Assembly (NCBI RefSeq): GCF_027625935.1
Contig: NZ_CP115300.1
Location: 7,626,001-7,690,000 of the forward strand
Source: Streptomyces camelliae
GTDB taxonomy: Bacteria > Actinomycetota > Actinomycetes > Streptomycetales > Streptomycetaceae
DNA length: 64,000 bases
Reading direction: 5' to 3'
Shown here in pieces: positions 1 through 8,175 of the stretch (its first letter is position 1; each line of letters opens with the position of its first letter). The notes beneath the pieces are model-generated. The model was not told the origin of the DNA and made no database searches. It was given only the letters and a program-made list of their open reading frames with translations. The translations under genes and the position numbers were made by a program.

Positions 1-183
1 GAAGGCCGGGTACAGACAGCTGTGCACGGGCTCGCCGTCGACGTGGACCGTGCAGGCGGCGCAGTCGCCCGCGTCGCAGCCCTTCTTCACCCCGAACCAG
101 CCGCGTTCGCGCAGATAGGTGCGCAGGCACTGGCCGGGGCGGGGCTCCTCCTCGTGGGACCGTCCGTTGACCTCGACCCTCAT
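1..183 (-). CDS. (2Fe-2S)-binding subunit of a molybdenum hydroxylase, partial
   Basis: Small iron-sulfur subunit of a xanthine dehydrogenase/CO dehydrogenase-type molybdenum hydroxylase, passing electrons from the molybdopterin subunit to FAD. Only the first 61 residues are inside the window; the gene continues off the left edge. The plant-ferredoxin-type cluster motif C-x4-C-x2-C-x11-C is complete (Cys36, 41, 44, 56). The ATG at 183 overlaps the TGA of the FAD subunit gene (ATGA), so the two are translationally coupled. The catalytic large subunit would be expected next, outside the window. Substrate cannot be decided from this part; the adjacent PucR-type regulator makes a purine substrate plausible (inference). 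Confidence 0.9.
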   Translation of the reverse strand, partial: MRVEVNGRSHEEEPRPGQCLRTYLRERGWFGVKKGCDAGDCAACTVHVDGEPVHSCLYPAF

Positions 184-1004
184 CGCCGCTCCTCCTCCGT
201 CAGTTCACGGCGGATCTCCTCCGCCAGCCGCAGTGCCATGTGCCGGCGCCACTCGGGCAGTCCGTGGATGTCGTCGAACCACTCGCCGTCCGCGACGGCT
301 CCCTCGATCGCCGTCCGCACCGCGTCGGCCGTCGGCGGCAGCGGGAACCACAGCCGCACCGGGCGGACGGTGGCGGCGGTGACAGTGACGGTGAGCGAGT
401 GGTCGACCGGGTCGAGGGTGCCGATGACGAGGGCGGCCGAGCGGCCCAGGCCGTACAGGGAGACCTGCCGGAACGCCGTTCGGCAGGCCAGGGCGCGGGC
501 GGGCAGGGTGACCGAGCGCAGCAGTTCACCCTCGGCAAGGTCCTTGCGGCCCGCTCCGGTGATGAAGTCGGCGACCTTGACCCGGCGCAGGGAACCGTCC
601 TGGGCGATGAGCAGACAGGTGCCGTCGAGCGCGGCCGTGAGGGAGATCATCGGGCCGGCGGGCAGGCCGTTGCACAGGTTCCCGCCGACCGTGGCCATGT
701 TCCAGATCTTGAACGAGGCGAGGAAGGCCCGGCAGCACTGCTCGAACAGGGGCGCCGCCGGGGCGAGCAGAGCGCGGGCGTGGCGCGAGAGCTGGGCGAC
801 GGTGCAGGTGGCGGCGATCTCCAGTGAGCCGTCCGGGAGCCGCTGCGCGGGCGTCCAGCCCATGCGGCTCAGGTCCACCAGGCGCCGCAGGTGCGGCTGG
901 GGTTCGGAGAACAGATAGGTCCCGCCGCCGAGCCAGGCGTCTCCCGGCCGCCAGGGTGCGGGCCGCCTGGCGTCTCGTATTTCGGCCACCGTGTTCAGGT
1001 CCAT
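180..1004 (-). CDS. FAD-binding subunit of xanthine dehydrogenase-type molybdenum hydroxylase
   Basis: A 274-residue medium (FAD) subunit. The N-terminal part carries the FAD_binding_5 domain, with the conserved TVGGNLCNG segment near residue 105 that wraps the FAD, and the C-terminal third is the CO-dehydrogenase flavoprotein C domain. Family members run about 270 to 300 residues, so it looks complete. It is first in the operon, overlapping the (2Fe-2S) subunit by 4 bases. It is divergent from the PucR-family regulator at 1215, leaving a 210-bp shared control region. In purine catabolism such enzymes oxidise hypoxanthine/xanthine to urate; substrate here is inferred from context only. Confidence 0.9.
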   Translation of the reverse strand: MDLNTVAEIRDARRPAPWRPGDAWLGGGTYLFSEPQPHLRRLVDLSRMGWTPAQRLPDGSLEIAATCTVAQLSRHARALLAPAAPLFEQCCRAFLASFKIWNMATVGGNLCNGLPAGPMISLTAALDGTCLLIAQDGSLRRVKVADFITGAGRKDLAEGELLRSVTLPARALACRTAFRQVSLYGLGRSAALVIGTLDPVDHSLTVTVTAATVRPVRLWFPLPPTADAVRTAIEGAVADGEWFDDIHGLPEWRRHMALRLAEEIRRELTEEERR

Positions 1005-1214
1005 GGCCGGAAGTGAACCAACGGGAACCGGCCGAAACGACTGGTTCAGGGCACGGAAACACCGACGCCCGAGGCTCCGGCACTGGAGGATTCACCAAGA
1101 GGCGTTCCGTTGTTGGAGGCTTGCATTTACGATGCTTTCTCTCGAACTTGCCTGGTGAATGCGAGATGCCGGGGAGTTCGCTCGCCCTTCAGCGGCTGTA
1201 CGAGGAGCCAGCGC

Positions 1215-3140
1215 ATGCACGTCGAACACCTCCTGGGGGACGCCTCCCTCGGGCTGCGCCTGCTGTGGGCCGAGGACGCGCTGTTGCGGCGCGAAATCAG
1301 CGGAGTGACCGTCACTGACCTGGAGGACCCGGCCCGATTCGTGCGGCCCGGCGAGGTGGTGCTGAGCGGGCTGGTGTGGTGGTCGCCCGACGGCGGTTAC
1401 GGCAAGGCGGAGCGGTTCGTCTCGGCCCTGAGGGACGCCGGAGCCGCCGCGCTGCTCGCGGGCGAGGAGACCCACGGGAGTGTGCCGGACGACCTGATCC
1501 AGGCGTGCGTGCGCCACGGCGTGCCGGTGGCCGGGGTGCCGGCGCACATCATGTTCCGGTCGATCACCGACACCGTGTATCTGCGGCAGTGGGGAGGCTT
1601 GAGCCGGCATCACGCGCTGCCGGAGAACGCGCGGGTGCGGCTGAGCCGGCTGCTCGCCCGGGAGGCCGGGCCGGATGCCGTCCTCGCGGAGGCCTTCGCC
1701 CACCTCGGCGGTAGCACCGCGTATGTCTTCACGGCCTCGGGTCGTACGGTCGCGGCCACCGAGGGCGCACCGCGGGTGCCGGCGCGGGAGGCGGTCGCGC
1801 TCGTGGCGGACGGTGCCGGGTTGACCGCCTCCGTGGACGCGAGCGGGGTCTCGCCGTACGAGCGCTGGGTGCTGTACGTGCCCGACCCCGACTGCGCCCC
1901 GCCGCGCATGCTGCACGAGGTCGCCGCCGTGCTGGCCCACTGTCAGGAGGCCGCCGCCCGGCGCCCCTCGGCCGGGCTTCGCGCGACGGATGAACTCGGC
2001 GCCCTGCTGGCCGCTCCGGACGCCCGCGAGGACGGCACGGTGGAGGCCGTGCTACGGCGGTGCGGGCTGCCGGAGACGGGGCCGTACCAGGTGCTCGTCG
2101 CCGACGCCGCCACGCGGCAGCCGGACCTGGACGAAGGCCTGCTCGCCGAGGGGGCGTTGAGCGAGCTGGCGGGGCATGTGGTGGGGGGCGGTGGTGTAGG
2201 CGGTGTTGGGGCTGCCGGTGGTGCTGGTGGTGTCGGCGGGGTCGGGGCTGCCGGTGGTGCTGGCAGGGCGCGGGCTGCCGGTGGTGCCGGTGGTGTCAGC
2301 GGGGCCTGGGCTGCCGGTGGTGCCGGTGAGGGCGGTGCGGGCGCTGTCGGCGGTGCTGGGGCGGCCACGCACGCGAAGGCTGCTGCTGGGGCGGCTGGCG
2401 CGCGTGCCGAGGGCGGTGTGGTGGGAGCCGGGCGAGCCGAGGCTGGTGTGCTGATGGCCAGGCGAGCTGCCGGTGACTTGGCGGCGGCTGGGCGCGCCGA
2501 CGGTGGTGTGGTGGCTGGGCGTGCCGACGGTGGTGTTGTGGCGGCTGGGCGTGCCCACGGTGTGGTGGTGGCCGGTGGGGAGCGTGGGGCCGGGGGTGCG
2601 GTGGCCGTGGGGCGGTTGCCGGACGGGTCCGCCTTCGCGGTGCTGTCCGGCGTGCCGGGCGGCTGGGCGGAGGAGGTGTGGCCACTGGTCGCCGACTGCG
2701 CGCCCGGGGTCCTGCTGCACGGCGGCACCGGTGCGCCCGCGGCGGGGCCCGGGGAGCTCGCCGGGGCGCTCGCGCAGGCGCGCTACGCCCTCACCTCGGC
2801 CCGGACCACCGTCCCCGACGCCTCCCGGCTCACCGACGCCGGCTCCCTCACCACCCTCGACGCGCTGCTCACCGGCGTACCGGCCGAGGTCCGCACCGCT
2901 TATGCCCGTACGGTCCTCGGTCCGCTGCTGGAGACCGGGCGGCCCTCCATCGCCGCCCTGCTGGGCACGCTGGAGACATTCCTCGCCTGCGACGGCTCCT
3001 GGGCGCGTACGGCACAGGCGCTGCATCTGCACGTGAACACCGTCCACTACCGGGTGGAGCGGATCGAGCGCCTGACGGGCCGTGACCTGTCCCGGCTGCG
3101 GGACCGGCTCGATCTGTGGGCGGCGCTGCTGTGCCGGTGA
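1215..3140 (+). CDS. PucR-family transcriptional regulator with a long Gly/Ala/Val-rich insert
   Basis: A 641-residue PucR-type activator/repressor. The N-terminal PucR domain (about residues 6-130) and the C-terminal PucR helix-turn-helix (about 585-641, with the NTVHYRVERIE segment) are clear. ATG 1215 is chosen because GAGGAG sits about 10 bases upstream; an in-frame reading extends further up but has no ribosome site. Between about residues 320 and 468 the protein becomes an almost pure Gly/Ala/Val/Arg tract encoded by imperfect tandem repeats, which makes it longer than the usual 500 to 560 residues. PucR proteins commonly control purine or allantoin catabolism, fitting the divergent hydroxylase operon. 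Confidence 0.87.
   Translation: MHVEHLLGDASLGLRLLWAEDALLRREISGVTVTDLEDPARFVRPGEVVLSGLVWWSPDGGYGKAERFVSALRDAGAAALLAGEETHGSVPDDLIQACVRHGVPVAGVPAHIMFRSITDTVYLRQWGGLSRHHALPENARVRLSRLLAREAGPDAVLAEAFAHLGGSTAYVFTASGRTVAATEGAPRVPAREAVALVADGAGLTASVDASGVSPYERWVLYVPDPDCAPPRMLHEVAAVLAHCQEAAARRPSAGLRATDELGALLAAPDAREDGTVEAVLRRCGLPETGPYQVLVADAATRQPDLDEGLLAEGALSELAGHVVGGGGVGGVGAAGGAGGVGGVGAAGGAGRARAAGGAGGVSGAWAAGGAGEGGAGAVGGAGAATHAKAAAGAAGARAEGGVVGAGRAEAGVLMARRAAGDLAAAGRADGGVVAGRADGGVVAAGRAHGVVVAGGERGAGGAVAVGRLPDGSAFAVLSGVPGGWAEEVWPLVADCAPGVLLHGGTGAPAAGPGELAGALAQARYALTSARTTVPDASRLTDAGSLTTLDALLTGVPAEVRTAYARTVLGPLLETGRPSIAALLGTLETFLACDGSWARTAQALHLHVNTVHYRVERIERLTGRDLSRLRDRLDLWAALLCR
2190..2600 (+). repeat. Imperfect in-frame tandem repeats inside the PucR gene
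   Basis: The unit GGGCTGCCGGTGGTG recurs at 2209, 2245, 2272 and 2308, that is at intervals of 36, 27 and 36 bases, all multiples of 9, so the reading frame is kept. A second set built on GGGCGTGCCGACGGTGG recurs around 2487-2560. The repeats encode the Gly/Ala/Val-rich insert. Expansion by slippage is the simplest explanation (inference). Confidence 0.8.
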
Positions 3141-3150
3141 AGCCGGGGGC

Positions 3151-3546
3151 TCACACGCGGTCGATGTGCACGTTCGTGGACTTCACGCGCGCGGTGGCCT
3201 CCATGCCGACCTCCAGGCCCAGTTCCTCGACGGCCTCGCGGGTCAGCAGGGACACCAGCCGGTGCGGGCCCGCCTGGATCTCGACCTGGGCGGCGACGTC
3301 GCCGAGCTTGATCGCGGTGACGATGCCGGGGAAGGCATTGCGGACGGAGGTGTAGGAGGCGTCCTCCTCCCCGCCGGCCGTCCTGGCCAGTTCGACCGAG
3401 AACGCGGCGAGATCCCTGCCGTCGATGAGCCGTCGCCCGGCCTCGTCGCGATGGGTGGCCATCCGGCCCGCGTCGGCCCAGCGGCGGGCGGTGTCCGGGC
3501 TCACGCCGAGCAGCCGTGCCGCCTGGCCGATCGTGTAGGACTGCAT
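3151..3546 (-). CDS. MerR-type HTH plus TOBE-domain molybdate-binding protein
   Basis: A 131-residue protein with an N-terminal excisionase/MerR-like helix-turn-helix (YTIGQAARLLGVSPDTARRW, residues 4-23) and a C-terminal TOBE/Mop domain (about 65-131) of the kind that binds molybdate or tungstate. This domain pair is common in actinobacteria as a small Mo-responsive regulator or storage protein. It lies convergently 10 bp after the PucR gene and close to a molybdenum hydroxylase operon, so a role in coupling Mo supply to enzyme synthesis is plausible (inference). The start at 3546 places the HTH at the exact N-terminus, as in the family; a longer in-frame extension upstream has no family resemblance. 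Confidence 0.88.
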   Translation of the reverse strand: MQSYTIGQAARLLGVSPDTARRWADAGRMATHRDEAGRRLIDGRDLAAFSVELARTAGGEEDASYTSVRNAFPGIVTAIKLGDVAAQVEIQAGPHRLVSLLTREAVEELGLEVGMEATARVKSTNVHIDRV

Positions 3547-3670
3547 GCCGGTCACGATAGGGCCCCGCGCCGGGAACCGCGGCCGTGGGGTTGGCCGTTG
3601 GGTATAACGCGATATAGCGTTAGTGGGGACGGTGGCTCCCCTCGGGGGCATTCTGGATCGGGGTGAGGGT

Positions 3671-4252
3671 ATGGCGGCCGAACTGCTGCCCACGGAAACA
3701 TCATCGGGGCTGCGCGCCTCGCACGCGGACCGCGACCGGGCGGTGGACGTGCTGACGGGCGCCGCCGCAGACGGCCGGTTCACGGCCGAGGAGCTGGACG
3801 AGCGGGTGGCGGCCGCGCTGTCCGCGCGCACGCTGGGCGAGCTCGCGGCGCTCACCGCCGACCTGCCGGAAGAGGCCGGCACGGCACCGGCGAAGGACAT
3901 CGTCCGGATCGAGCAGCAGTACGCCTCGGCGACGCGCGAGGGCCGCTGGGCCGTACCGCGCAGGCTGGAGATCGAGTCCGGGTGGGGAAACGTGACCCTG
4001 GACTTCTCCGACGCCGTGATCACGCACGACACGCTCGACATCGACCTGGACATGTGCGGCGGCACCCTGCGTCTGATCACCCGGCCCGGCGTGCTCGTGA
4101 ACGCCGACTCCCTGGCGATGGGCTACGGCAGGACCAGGGTGCGGTCGCCCCGTGATCCCGGGGCGCCGGCCGTGCTCCGGGTGGAGATACGGGGGCAGCT
4201 CAGCATGGGGAAACTGGAGGTGCGGCCGCCCCGGCGCTGGTTCGGCAGGTAG
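3671..4252 (+). CDS. DUF1707 domain protein
   Basis: 193 residues. The N-terminal DUF1707 domain (about residues 14-66, RASHADRDRAVDVL through LAALTADLP) is followed by a beta-rich C-terminal domain resembling the soluble cell-wall stress sensing domain found with DUF1707 in Streptomyces. There is no membrane segment, so it is likely cytoplasmic. ATG 3671 is used because it gives the canonical DUF1707 N-terminus; a purine stretch GGGTGAGGG lies just upstream. No function is established for the family beyond an association with envelope-stress proteins. Confidence 0.85.
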   Translation: MAAELLPTETSSGLRASHADRDRAVDVLTGAAADGRFTAEELDERVAAALSARTLGELAALTADLPEEAGTAPAKDIVRIEQQYASATREGRWAVPRRLEIESGWGNVTLDFSDAVITHDTLDIDLDMCGGTLRLITRPGVLVNADSLAMGYGRTRVRSPRDPGAPAVLRVEIRGQLSMGKLEVRPPRRWFGR

Positions 4253-4303
4253 GCCGGCCCCGCCGCGACCGTGCGGCTCACCCTCGTCGAGCCCTGGCCG
4301 GCC

Positions 4304-6259
4304 TCAGCCGGTGTGCACCCGAGGCCGGCGGGCCCGGTTCGGCTCCGCCTCGCGCAGGACCTCTCGGGTGACCGGGGCGACCTCGCCCTGGCCGAAGAGG
4401 AAGAAGCGCAGGAAGTTGGCGAAGGGGTTGCCCTCGGTCCACTCGAAGTAGATGTGCGGGGTGCAGCCTGTCATCTCCCGGGCGTGGAGGAGGAGCGCGG
4501 CCAGGGCGTTCGGGATGGACGCGGACTCCAGGGTCAGCACCCGGTAGCGGTCGTGCAGCACCTCTCCGCGTACGGTCAGCCCCGCCTCGAACTCGGACGG
4601 GTCGGTGACCGTGACCTCGACGAAGACGAAGTCCTCGTGCTCCGTGAAGTCGTTGTCCGCACGGATCTGCTCGACCTTGTCGCGGTACTCGGCCTTGTCG
4701 CGGTGGCCGGGCTCGTTGGCGATGAACCGCATCTTGCGGCTGGCCATGTCCCGGATGAATCGTTCCGCCAGCGGATCGAACTCCACGCTGGTGACGCGCA
4801 GCTCGAAGGCGCGGGCCAGCCGGGACAGCAGCGAGACCAGGATGATGCCGGCGATGAAGCAGGCACCGATCTTCACACCGTCGGGGCGCTCGATGACGTT
4901 CGCGACGGTGACGTAGAGCAGGACGGCCGAGACGACCGCGAAGCCGATGGTCCAGCCGCGCTGCGCGGCCCGGCGGGCGGCGATGGTCACGGCGATCGCC
5001 GCGGAGGACATCAGGACCAGCACACCGGTGGCGTAGGCGCCGCCCTGTGCGTCGACGTTGGCGTCGAAGAGGTAGGTGACCAGGAAGGCGACCAGGGTGA
5101 AGACGATCACCATCGGGCGTACGGCGCGGGCCCAGTGCGGGGCCATGCCGTAGCGGGGCAGGTAGCGCGGCATGAGGTTGAGCAGGCCGGCCATGGCGGA
5201 GGCGCCGGCGAACCACAGGATGGCGATGGTGGAGAGGTCGTAGACCGTGCCGAAGGCGCCGCCGAGGTACTCGTGGGCGAGGAAGGCGAGCGCGCGGCCG
5301 TTGGCCTGGCCGCCGGTCTTGAACTCGTCCGCCGGGATCAGGACCGTGGTGATGAAGCTGGTGGCGATCAGGAAGACGCTCATGATCAGCGCCGCGGCCG
5401 TGAGCAGCTTCTTGGTGTCCCGGATCCGGCCCTTGGGGTTCTCCTCGGTGTCGTCCGGGTCGCCCTGGACATGCGGCATGACCGCGACGCCGGTCTCGAA
5501 GCCGGACAGACCGAGGGCGAGCTTCGGGAAGACCAGCAGGGACACACCGACCATGGCGAAGATGTTGCCGTGCTGGGTGGTCAGGGCGCTGGCCCAGTCG
5601 GTGACGACATGCCCGGCGGTGAGCACGTGGTACATGCCGACCACCACGACCACGGCGTTCAGGGCGAGATAGACCACCACCAGGGCGACCGCGACGCCGA
5701 TCGCCTCCAGGAAGCCCTTGAGGAACACCGCGCCCAGCAGCGCGACCAGCAGCAGGGTGATCACCATCTGCTGACCGTGCAGGGCGCTCGTCAGGTGCGG
5801 GTTCTCGATGAGGTGGGTGGAGGCGTCGGCGGCCGACAGGGTGATGGTGATCAGGAAGTCCGTGGCGGCGAAGCCCAGCAGCGTCAGGACGAACAGCTTG
5901 CCCTTCCAGAAGGACAGCAGCCGTTCCAGCATCGCGATGGAGCCCTCGCCGTGCGGGCTCTCCTCCGCCACCCGGCGGTACACCGGGAGGGCGCCGGCCA
6001 GGGTGACGAGGACGAGGACGAGGGTGGCGATGGGGGAGAGCAGGCCGGCCGCGAGCGCCGCGATGCCCGGCTGGTAGCCGAGGGTCGAGAAGTAGTCGAC
6101 GCCGGTCAGGCACATCACGCGGTACCAGCGCTGGCCCTTGTGCGGGGGCTCCGGCTCGGCATGGGGGCCCGTGTGACCGCCGTGCCTGCCCATGTCGGAC
6201 AGCCCCTCCAGCATCCAGGCGCGCAAACGACTGGAAGGAGGGTGTTCGGTCGTCGCCAT
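4304..6259 (-). CDS. APC-superfamily permease with C-terminal cytoplasmic domain
   Basis: A 651-residue membrane protein. About twelve hydrophobic segments span residues 65 to 490 (first one after [20 protein letters not shown]), followed by a soluble C-terminal domain of some 150 residues. The overall plan, an APC-fold transporter with a cytoplasmic tail, is like the KimA-type potassium importers, but the sequence belongs to a separate actinobacterial clade usually annotated only as an amino-acid permease. Substrate is therefore open. Translation starts at ATG 6259 after CAGGAG. A leader of more than 100 bases contains an 11-bp-period direct repeat (see 6365). It is convergent with the DUF1707 gene and is followed by no partner gene. 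Confidence 0.82.
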   Translation of the reverse strand: MATTEHPPSSRLRAWMLEGLSDMGRHGGHTGPHAEPEPPHKGQRWYRVMCLTGVDYFSTLGYQPGIAALAAGLLSPIATLVLVLVTLAGALPVYRRVAEESPHGEGSIAMLERLLSFWKGKLFVLTLLGFAATDFLITITLSAADASTHLIENPHLTSALHGQQMVITLLLVALLGAVFLKGFLEAIGVAVALVVVYLALNAVVVVVGMYHVLTAGHVVTDWASALTTQHGNIFAMVGVSLLVFPKLALGLSGFETGVAVMPHVQGDPDDTEENPKGRIRDTKKLLTAAALIMSVFLIATSFITTVLIPADEFKTGGQANGRALAFLAHEYLGGAFGTVYDLSTIAILWFAGASAMAGLLNLMPRYLPRYGMAPHWARAVRPMVIVFTLVAFLVTYLFDANVDAQGGAYATGVLVLMSSAAIAVTIAARRAAQRGWTIGFAVVSAVLLYVTVANVIERPDGVKIGACFIAGIILVSLLSRLARAFELRVTSVEFDPLAERFIRDMASRKMRFIANEPGHRDKAEYRDKVEQIRADNDFTEHEDFVFVEVTVTDPSEFEAGLTVRGEVLHDRYRVLTLESASIPNALAALLLHAREMTGCTPHIYFEWTEGNPFANFLRFFLFGQGEVAPVTREVLREAEPNRARRPRVHTG

Positions 6260-6602
6260 CGGCGTGCTCCTGTGTGCGGCTCAGCTCTTTCCGGCCATCA
6301 CGCGGACGGCCGCACCAGCGTATGCGGAGAGTGATGTCTGGGCCCATGGATCTCGGCTCGGCGGGCGTCAAGCTTGCGTTAAGAATGACCCGCCGGTGAT
6401 CACACCGCATCAAGAGGCGGAGGCCGTGGGCTGTGGCCTGGGACACAAACATAATGGCCGTGTGCATGTGATCGGTCCGGCCGGGCCATCCGGCGTGGTG
6501 TCCTGACGGCGTTTCTGACGGGGACGGGGCGGTTCCTTGATGCCGGTGCTGTGTCCGGCGGGCAGCCCGGTGGCACGGTGCTCGACCACGGTGTGTGACC
6601 AC
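6260..6602. other. 343-bp gene-free control region of the APC permease
   Basis: The region lies upstream of the permease (start 6259) and downstream of the universal stress protein gene (stop 6603). It contains an AT-richer island at 6368-6388 and a second at 6447-6456 (ACATAATGG on the plus strand). I see no convincing RNA gene or riboswitch consensus; the direct repeat at 6365 is the only clear structured site. Confidence 0.5.
6365..6383. promoter_or_regulatory. 11-bp-period direct repeat, candidate response-regulator site
   Basis: GCGTCAAG-CTT-GCGTTAAG: two 8-bp half sites repeated with an 11-bp period, about 106 to 124 bp upstream of the permease start. Direct repeats with this period are the usual target geometry of OmpR/PhoB-class response regulators (KdpE, PhoP). 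Assigning it to a particular regulator is inference. Confidence 0.4.
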
Positions 6603-7130
6603 TCACAGCCGCCGGAGGTCCAGGCGCAGATGCCATGTGTTCCGCCGGTGGACGGACACCAGCTCGGATTCGAGCGGGGACGGGGGTACGGCGAGGACCG
6701 GGCAGACCGCGTGGGCCACGCAGTGCCGGGAGACCCGGCCGGAGAAGGCGCGGTGCAGCCCGCGCCGCCCCGCGCCCACGACCAGGACGTCGTCCTCCCG
6801 GTCCGCGGTCGCCACCAGCGCGGGGCCCGGGGCGCCACGGACGACGACCCCGCACATCGGCACCCCCGGACTGTTCCCGTCGAAGATCTCGTCGAGCACC
6901 GCGGCCAGCCGCTGCCGGGCCAGCCGCTGCCACTCGTCGGCCGGCAGGCCGCCGGCGGGGGAGCGGCGCGCGGCGGCGTCACCGCCCGGCGGCTCCCAGG
7001 CCAGCACCACCCACAGCTCGGCTCCCAGCCGGCGGGCCAGCGTGGTGGCCCGCCGCAGGGCCGTGACGCTGCCCAGGGAGCCGCTCACACCGACCACCAC
7101 CCGCGCCGCCGAGGCGTCGTAACCGGACAT
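6603..7130 (-). CDS. Universal stress protein (UspA-family)
   Basis: 175 residues, one Usp domain. The N-terminal strand RVVVGVSGSLGS (residues 10-21) and the C-terminal DDVLVVGAGRRGLHRAFSGRVS segment carry the G-x2-G-x9-G(S) ATP-binding signature of UspA proteins. ATG 7130 is chosen because it puts the first beta-strand about ten residues from the start; in-frame sequence further upstream is not Usp-like. It is monocistronic, with the permease leader downstream and the decayed xylosidase region upstream. Function in the family is stress or dormancy related, with ATP binding. Confidence 0.85.
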   Translation of the reverse strand: MSGYDASAARVVVGVSGSLGSVTALRRATTLARRLGAELWVVLAWEPPGGDAAARRSPAGGLPADEWQRLARQRLAAVLDEIFDGNSPGVPMCGVVVRGAPGPALVATADREDDVLVVGAGRRGLHRAFSGRVSRHCVAHAVCPVLAVPPSPLESELVSVHRRNTWHLRLDLRRL

Positions 7131-7318
7131 CGCTCCACCGATCCTCGCGTCCTGGCGGGCGCCGCCGGGGTGACGTGCGGACGTGCCCGCCTGCAAGGCC
7201 TTTGCCGTCTCCTTCCATCCCACTCCCGCGCGGGCGATTCGACCAGCCGGGCGGACGGCCCTCCCGGTGCGCACCCGGGTCGATAAGCCCGTCCGCCACT
7301 AAGATTCGGCGCCACGGC

Positions 7319-7329
7319 CGAAACTTTCG
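7319..7329. promoter_or_regulatory. CGAAA-N-TTTCG palindrome, candidate xylan-regulator operator
   Basis: CGAAACTTTCG, a perfect 5-1-5 palindrome 20 bp before the first recognisable codon of the GH43 remnant. The same palindrome recurs at 8153, with near copies at 8061 and 7925. The shape and odd symmetry match operators of LacI-family sugar regulators that govern xylan genes in Streptomyces (established for the class, assigned here by inference). Confidence 0.6.
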
Positions 7330-7348
7330 TGCGGAGTGGGGGCGAGCC

Positions 7349-7935
7349 GTGCGGACCTGCGACGACCCCGTCCCGCTGTTCCGCAGCCGGGACCTGGTGC
7401 ACTGGCGGCAGATCGGCGACGTCCGCGACCGGCCGGGCCGGTTGACGCCCCCTGTGGGAGGGGTCGCTGCCGATGTGGTGCGGCACGGGTTCAGGGACCT
7501 TGCTCGCCGAGGCCGGCCCGCTCGGCCACAGGGTCCCCGGCAGCGCGGCCCCCTCGCCGCGCGGCCCCGGGGACCGGCCCCCGGCAGGCCGGTGCCGCGC
7601 CATCGCGGCACCGGCCTTCCGATCCGTTGCACGGCCACGCCGACGTGGTCCAGGCGGCCGCCGGCAGTCGGTGGGTGGTGCCGCCTGGGTGCCCCGCGAA
7701 CAGCCGCCGGTGCGCGACGACTTCACCGCCCCGGTGCTCGCGCCGCACCGCATCTCTCCGTGGCGCAGGCCCGAGCGCTGCTGGTCTCCCACCCCACCGC
7801 CCGGCCGGCTGTCCGGAACCGGGGACAGCCTCGACCGGCCCGGCCGCACCTTCGTCGGCTGCCGCCGGCAACCCTTGGCCGTATACCTCCGCGCGGCCGA
7901 CCCCGACACCGTCGCCTTCGCCGTCGAAACTTCCG
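7349..7935 (+). pseudogene. Decayed GH43 beta-xylosidase/arabinofuranosidase
   Basis: Three blocks of GH43 sequence lie in order but in three different reading frames: VPLFRSRDLVHWRQIG (frame from 7349), HGHADVVQAAAGSRWVV (about 7630-7680) and VRDDFTAPVLAPHRIS through GRTFVG (about 7710-7872). An intact family member would need about 1,500 bp; here the N-terminal 35 or so residues, much of the catalytic propeller and the C-terminus are missing. At least two frameshifts and internal deletions are needed to explain it. It sits directly before the xylan ABC operon and behind a CGAAA-N-TTTCG operator, so it was once the local intracellular xylosidase. Exact ends are approximate. Confidence 0.72.
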
Positions 7936-8060
7936 AAGGGACCGTCCGACCGGCCGGACTCACCGGCAGGTGTCGGTCGACCCAAGTGGCCGTGCACGAC
8001 ACCTTGACGCTCCTCACGCCCCTTTCTAGAGTCGCGGTTCGGAACGTTCGGGATTTTGCT

Positions 8061-8071
8061 CGAATGTTTCG
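8061..8071. promoter_or_regulatory. Degenerate CGAAA-N-TTTCG operator copy
   Basis: CGAATGTTTCG differs from the perfect palindrome by one base. It lies about 105 bp upstream of the solute-binding protein gene and 92 bp from the perfect copy at 8153, a spacing that would allow looping by a tetrameric LacI-type repressor (inference). Confidence 0.4.
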
Positions 8072-8152
8072 GCCCAACGGGATGCGGTGAACGGTCCGGC
8101 GGCCCTTCGGTGGCCCCCGCATTCTCAGTCGGGACCCTCTCCACAGCAACTC

Positions 8153-8163
8153 CGAAAGTTTCG
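8153..8163. promoter_or_regulatory. CGAAA-N-TTTCG operator overlapping the ribosome-binding site of the ABC operon
   Basis: CGAAAGTTTCG ends immediately before AAGGAG, the ribosome-binding site of the binding-protein gene (ATG 8176). A repressor bound here would lie over the 5' leader of the xylan ABC operon. It is the second perfect copy of the palindrome at 7319. Confidence 0.62.
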
Positions 8164-8175
8164 AAGGAGCGCAAG

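Noticed and set aside
4271..6602. Long open readings on both strands around the APC permease (over 680 codons)
   Set aside because: They are antisense or offset frames of the permease gene; their composition is arginine- and histidine-rich and has no family resemblance.
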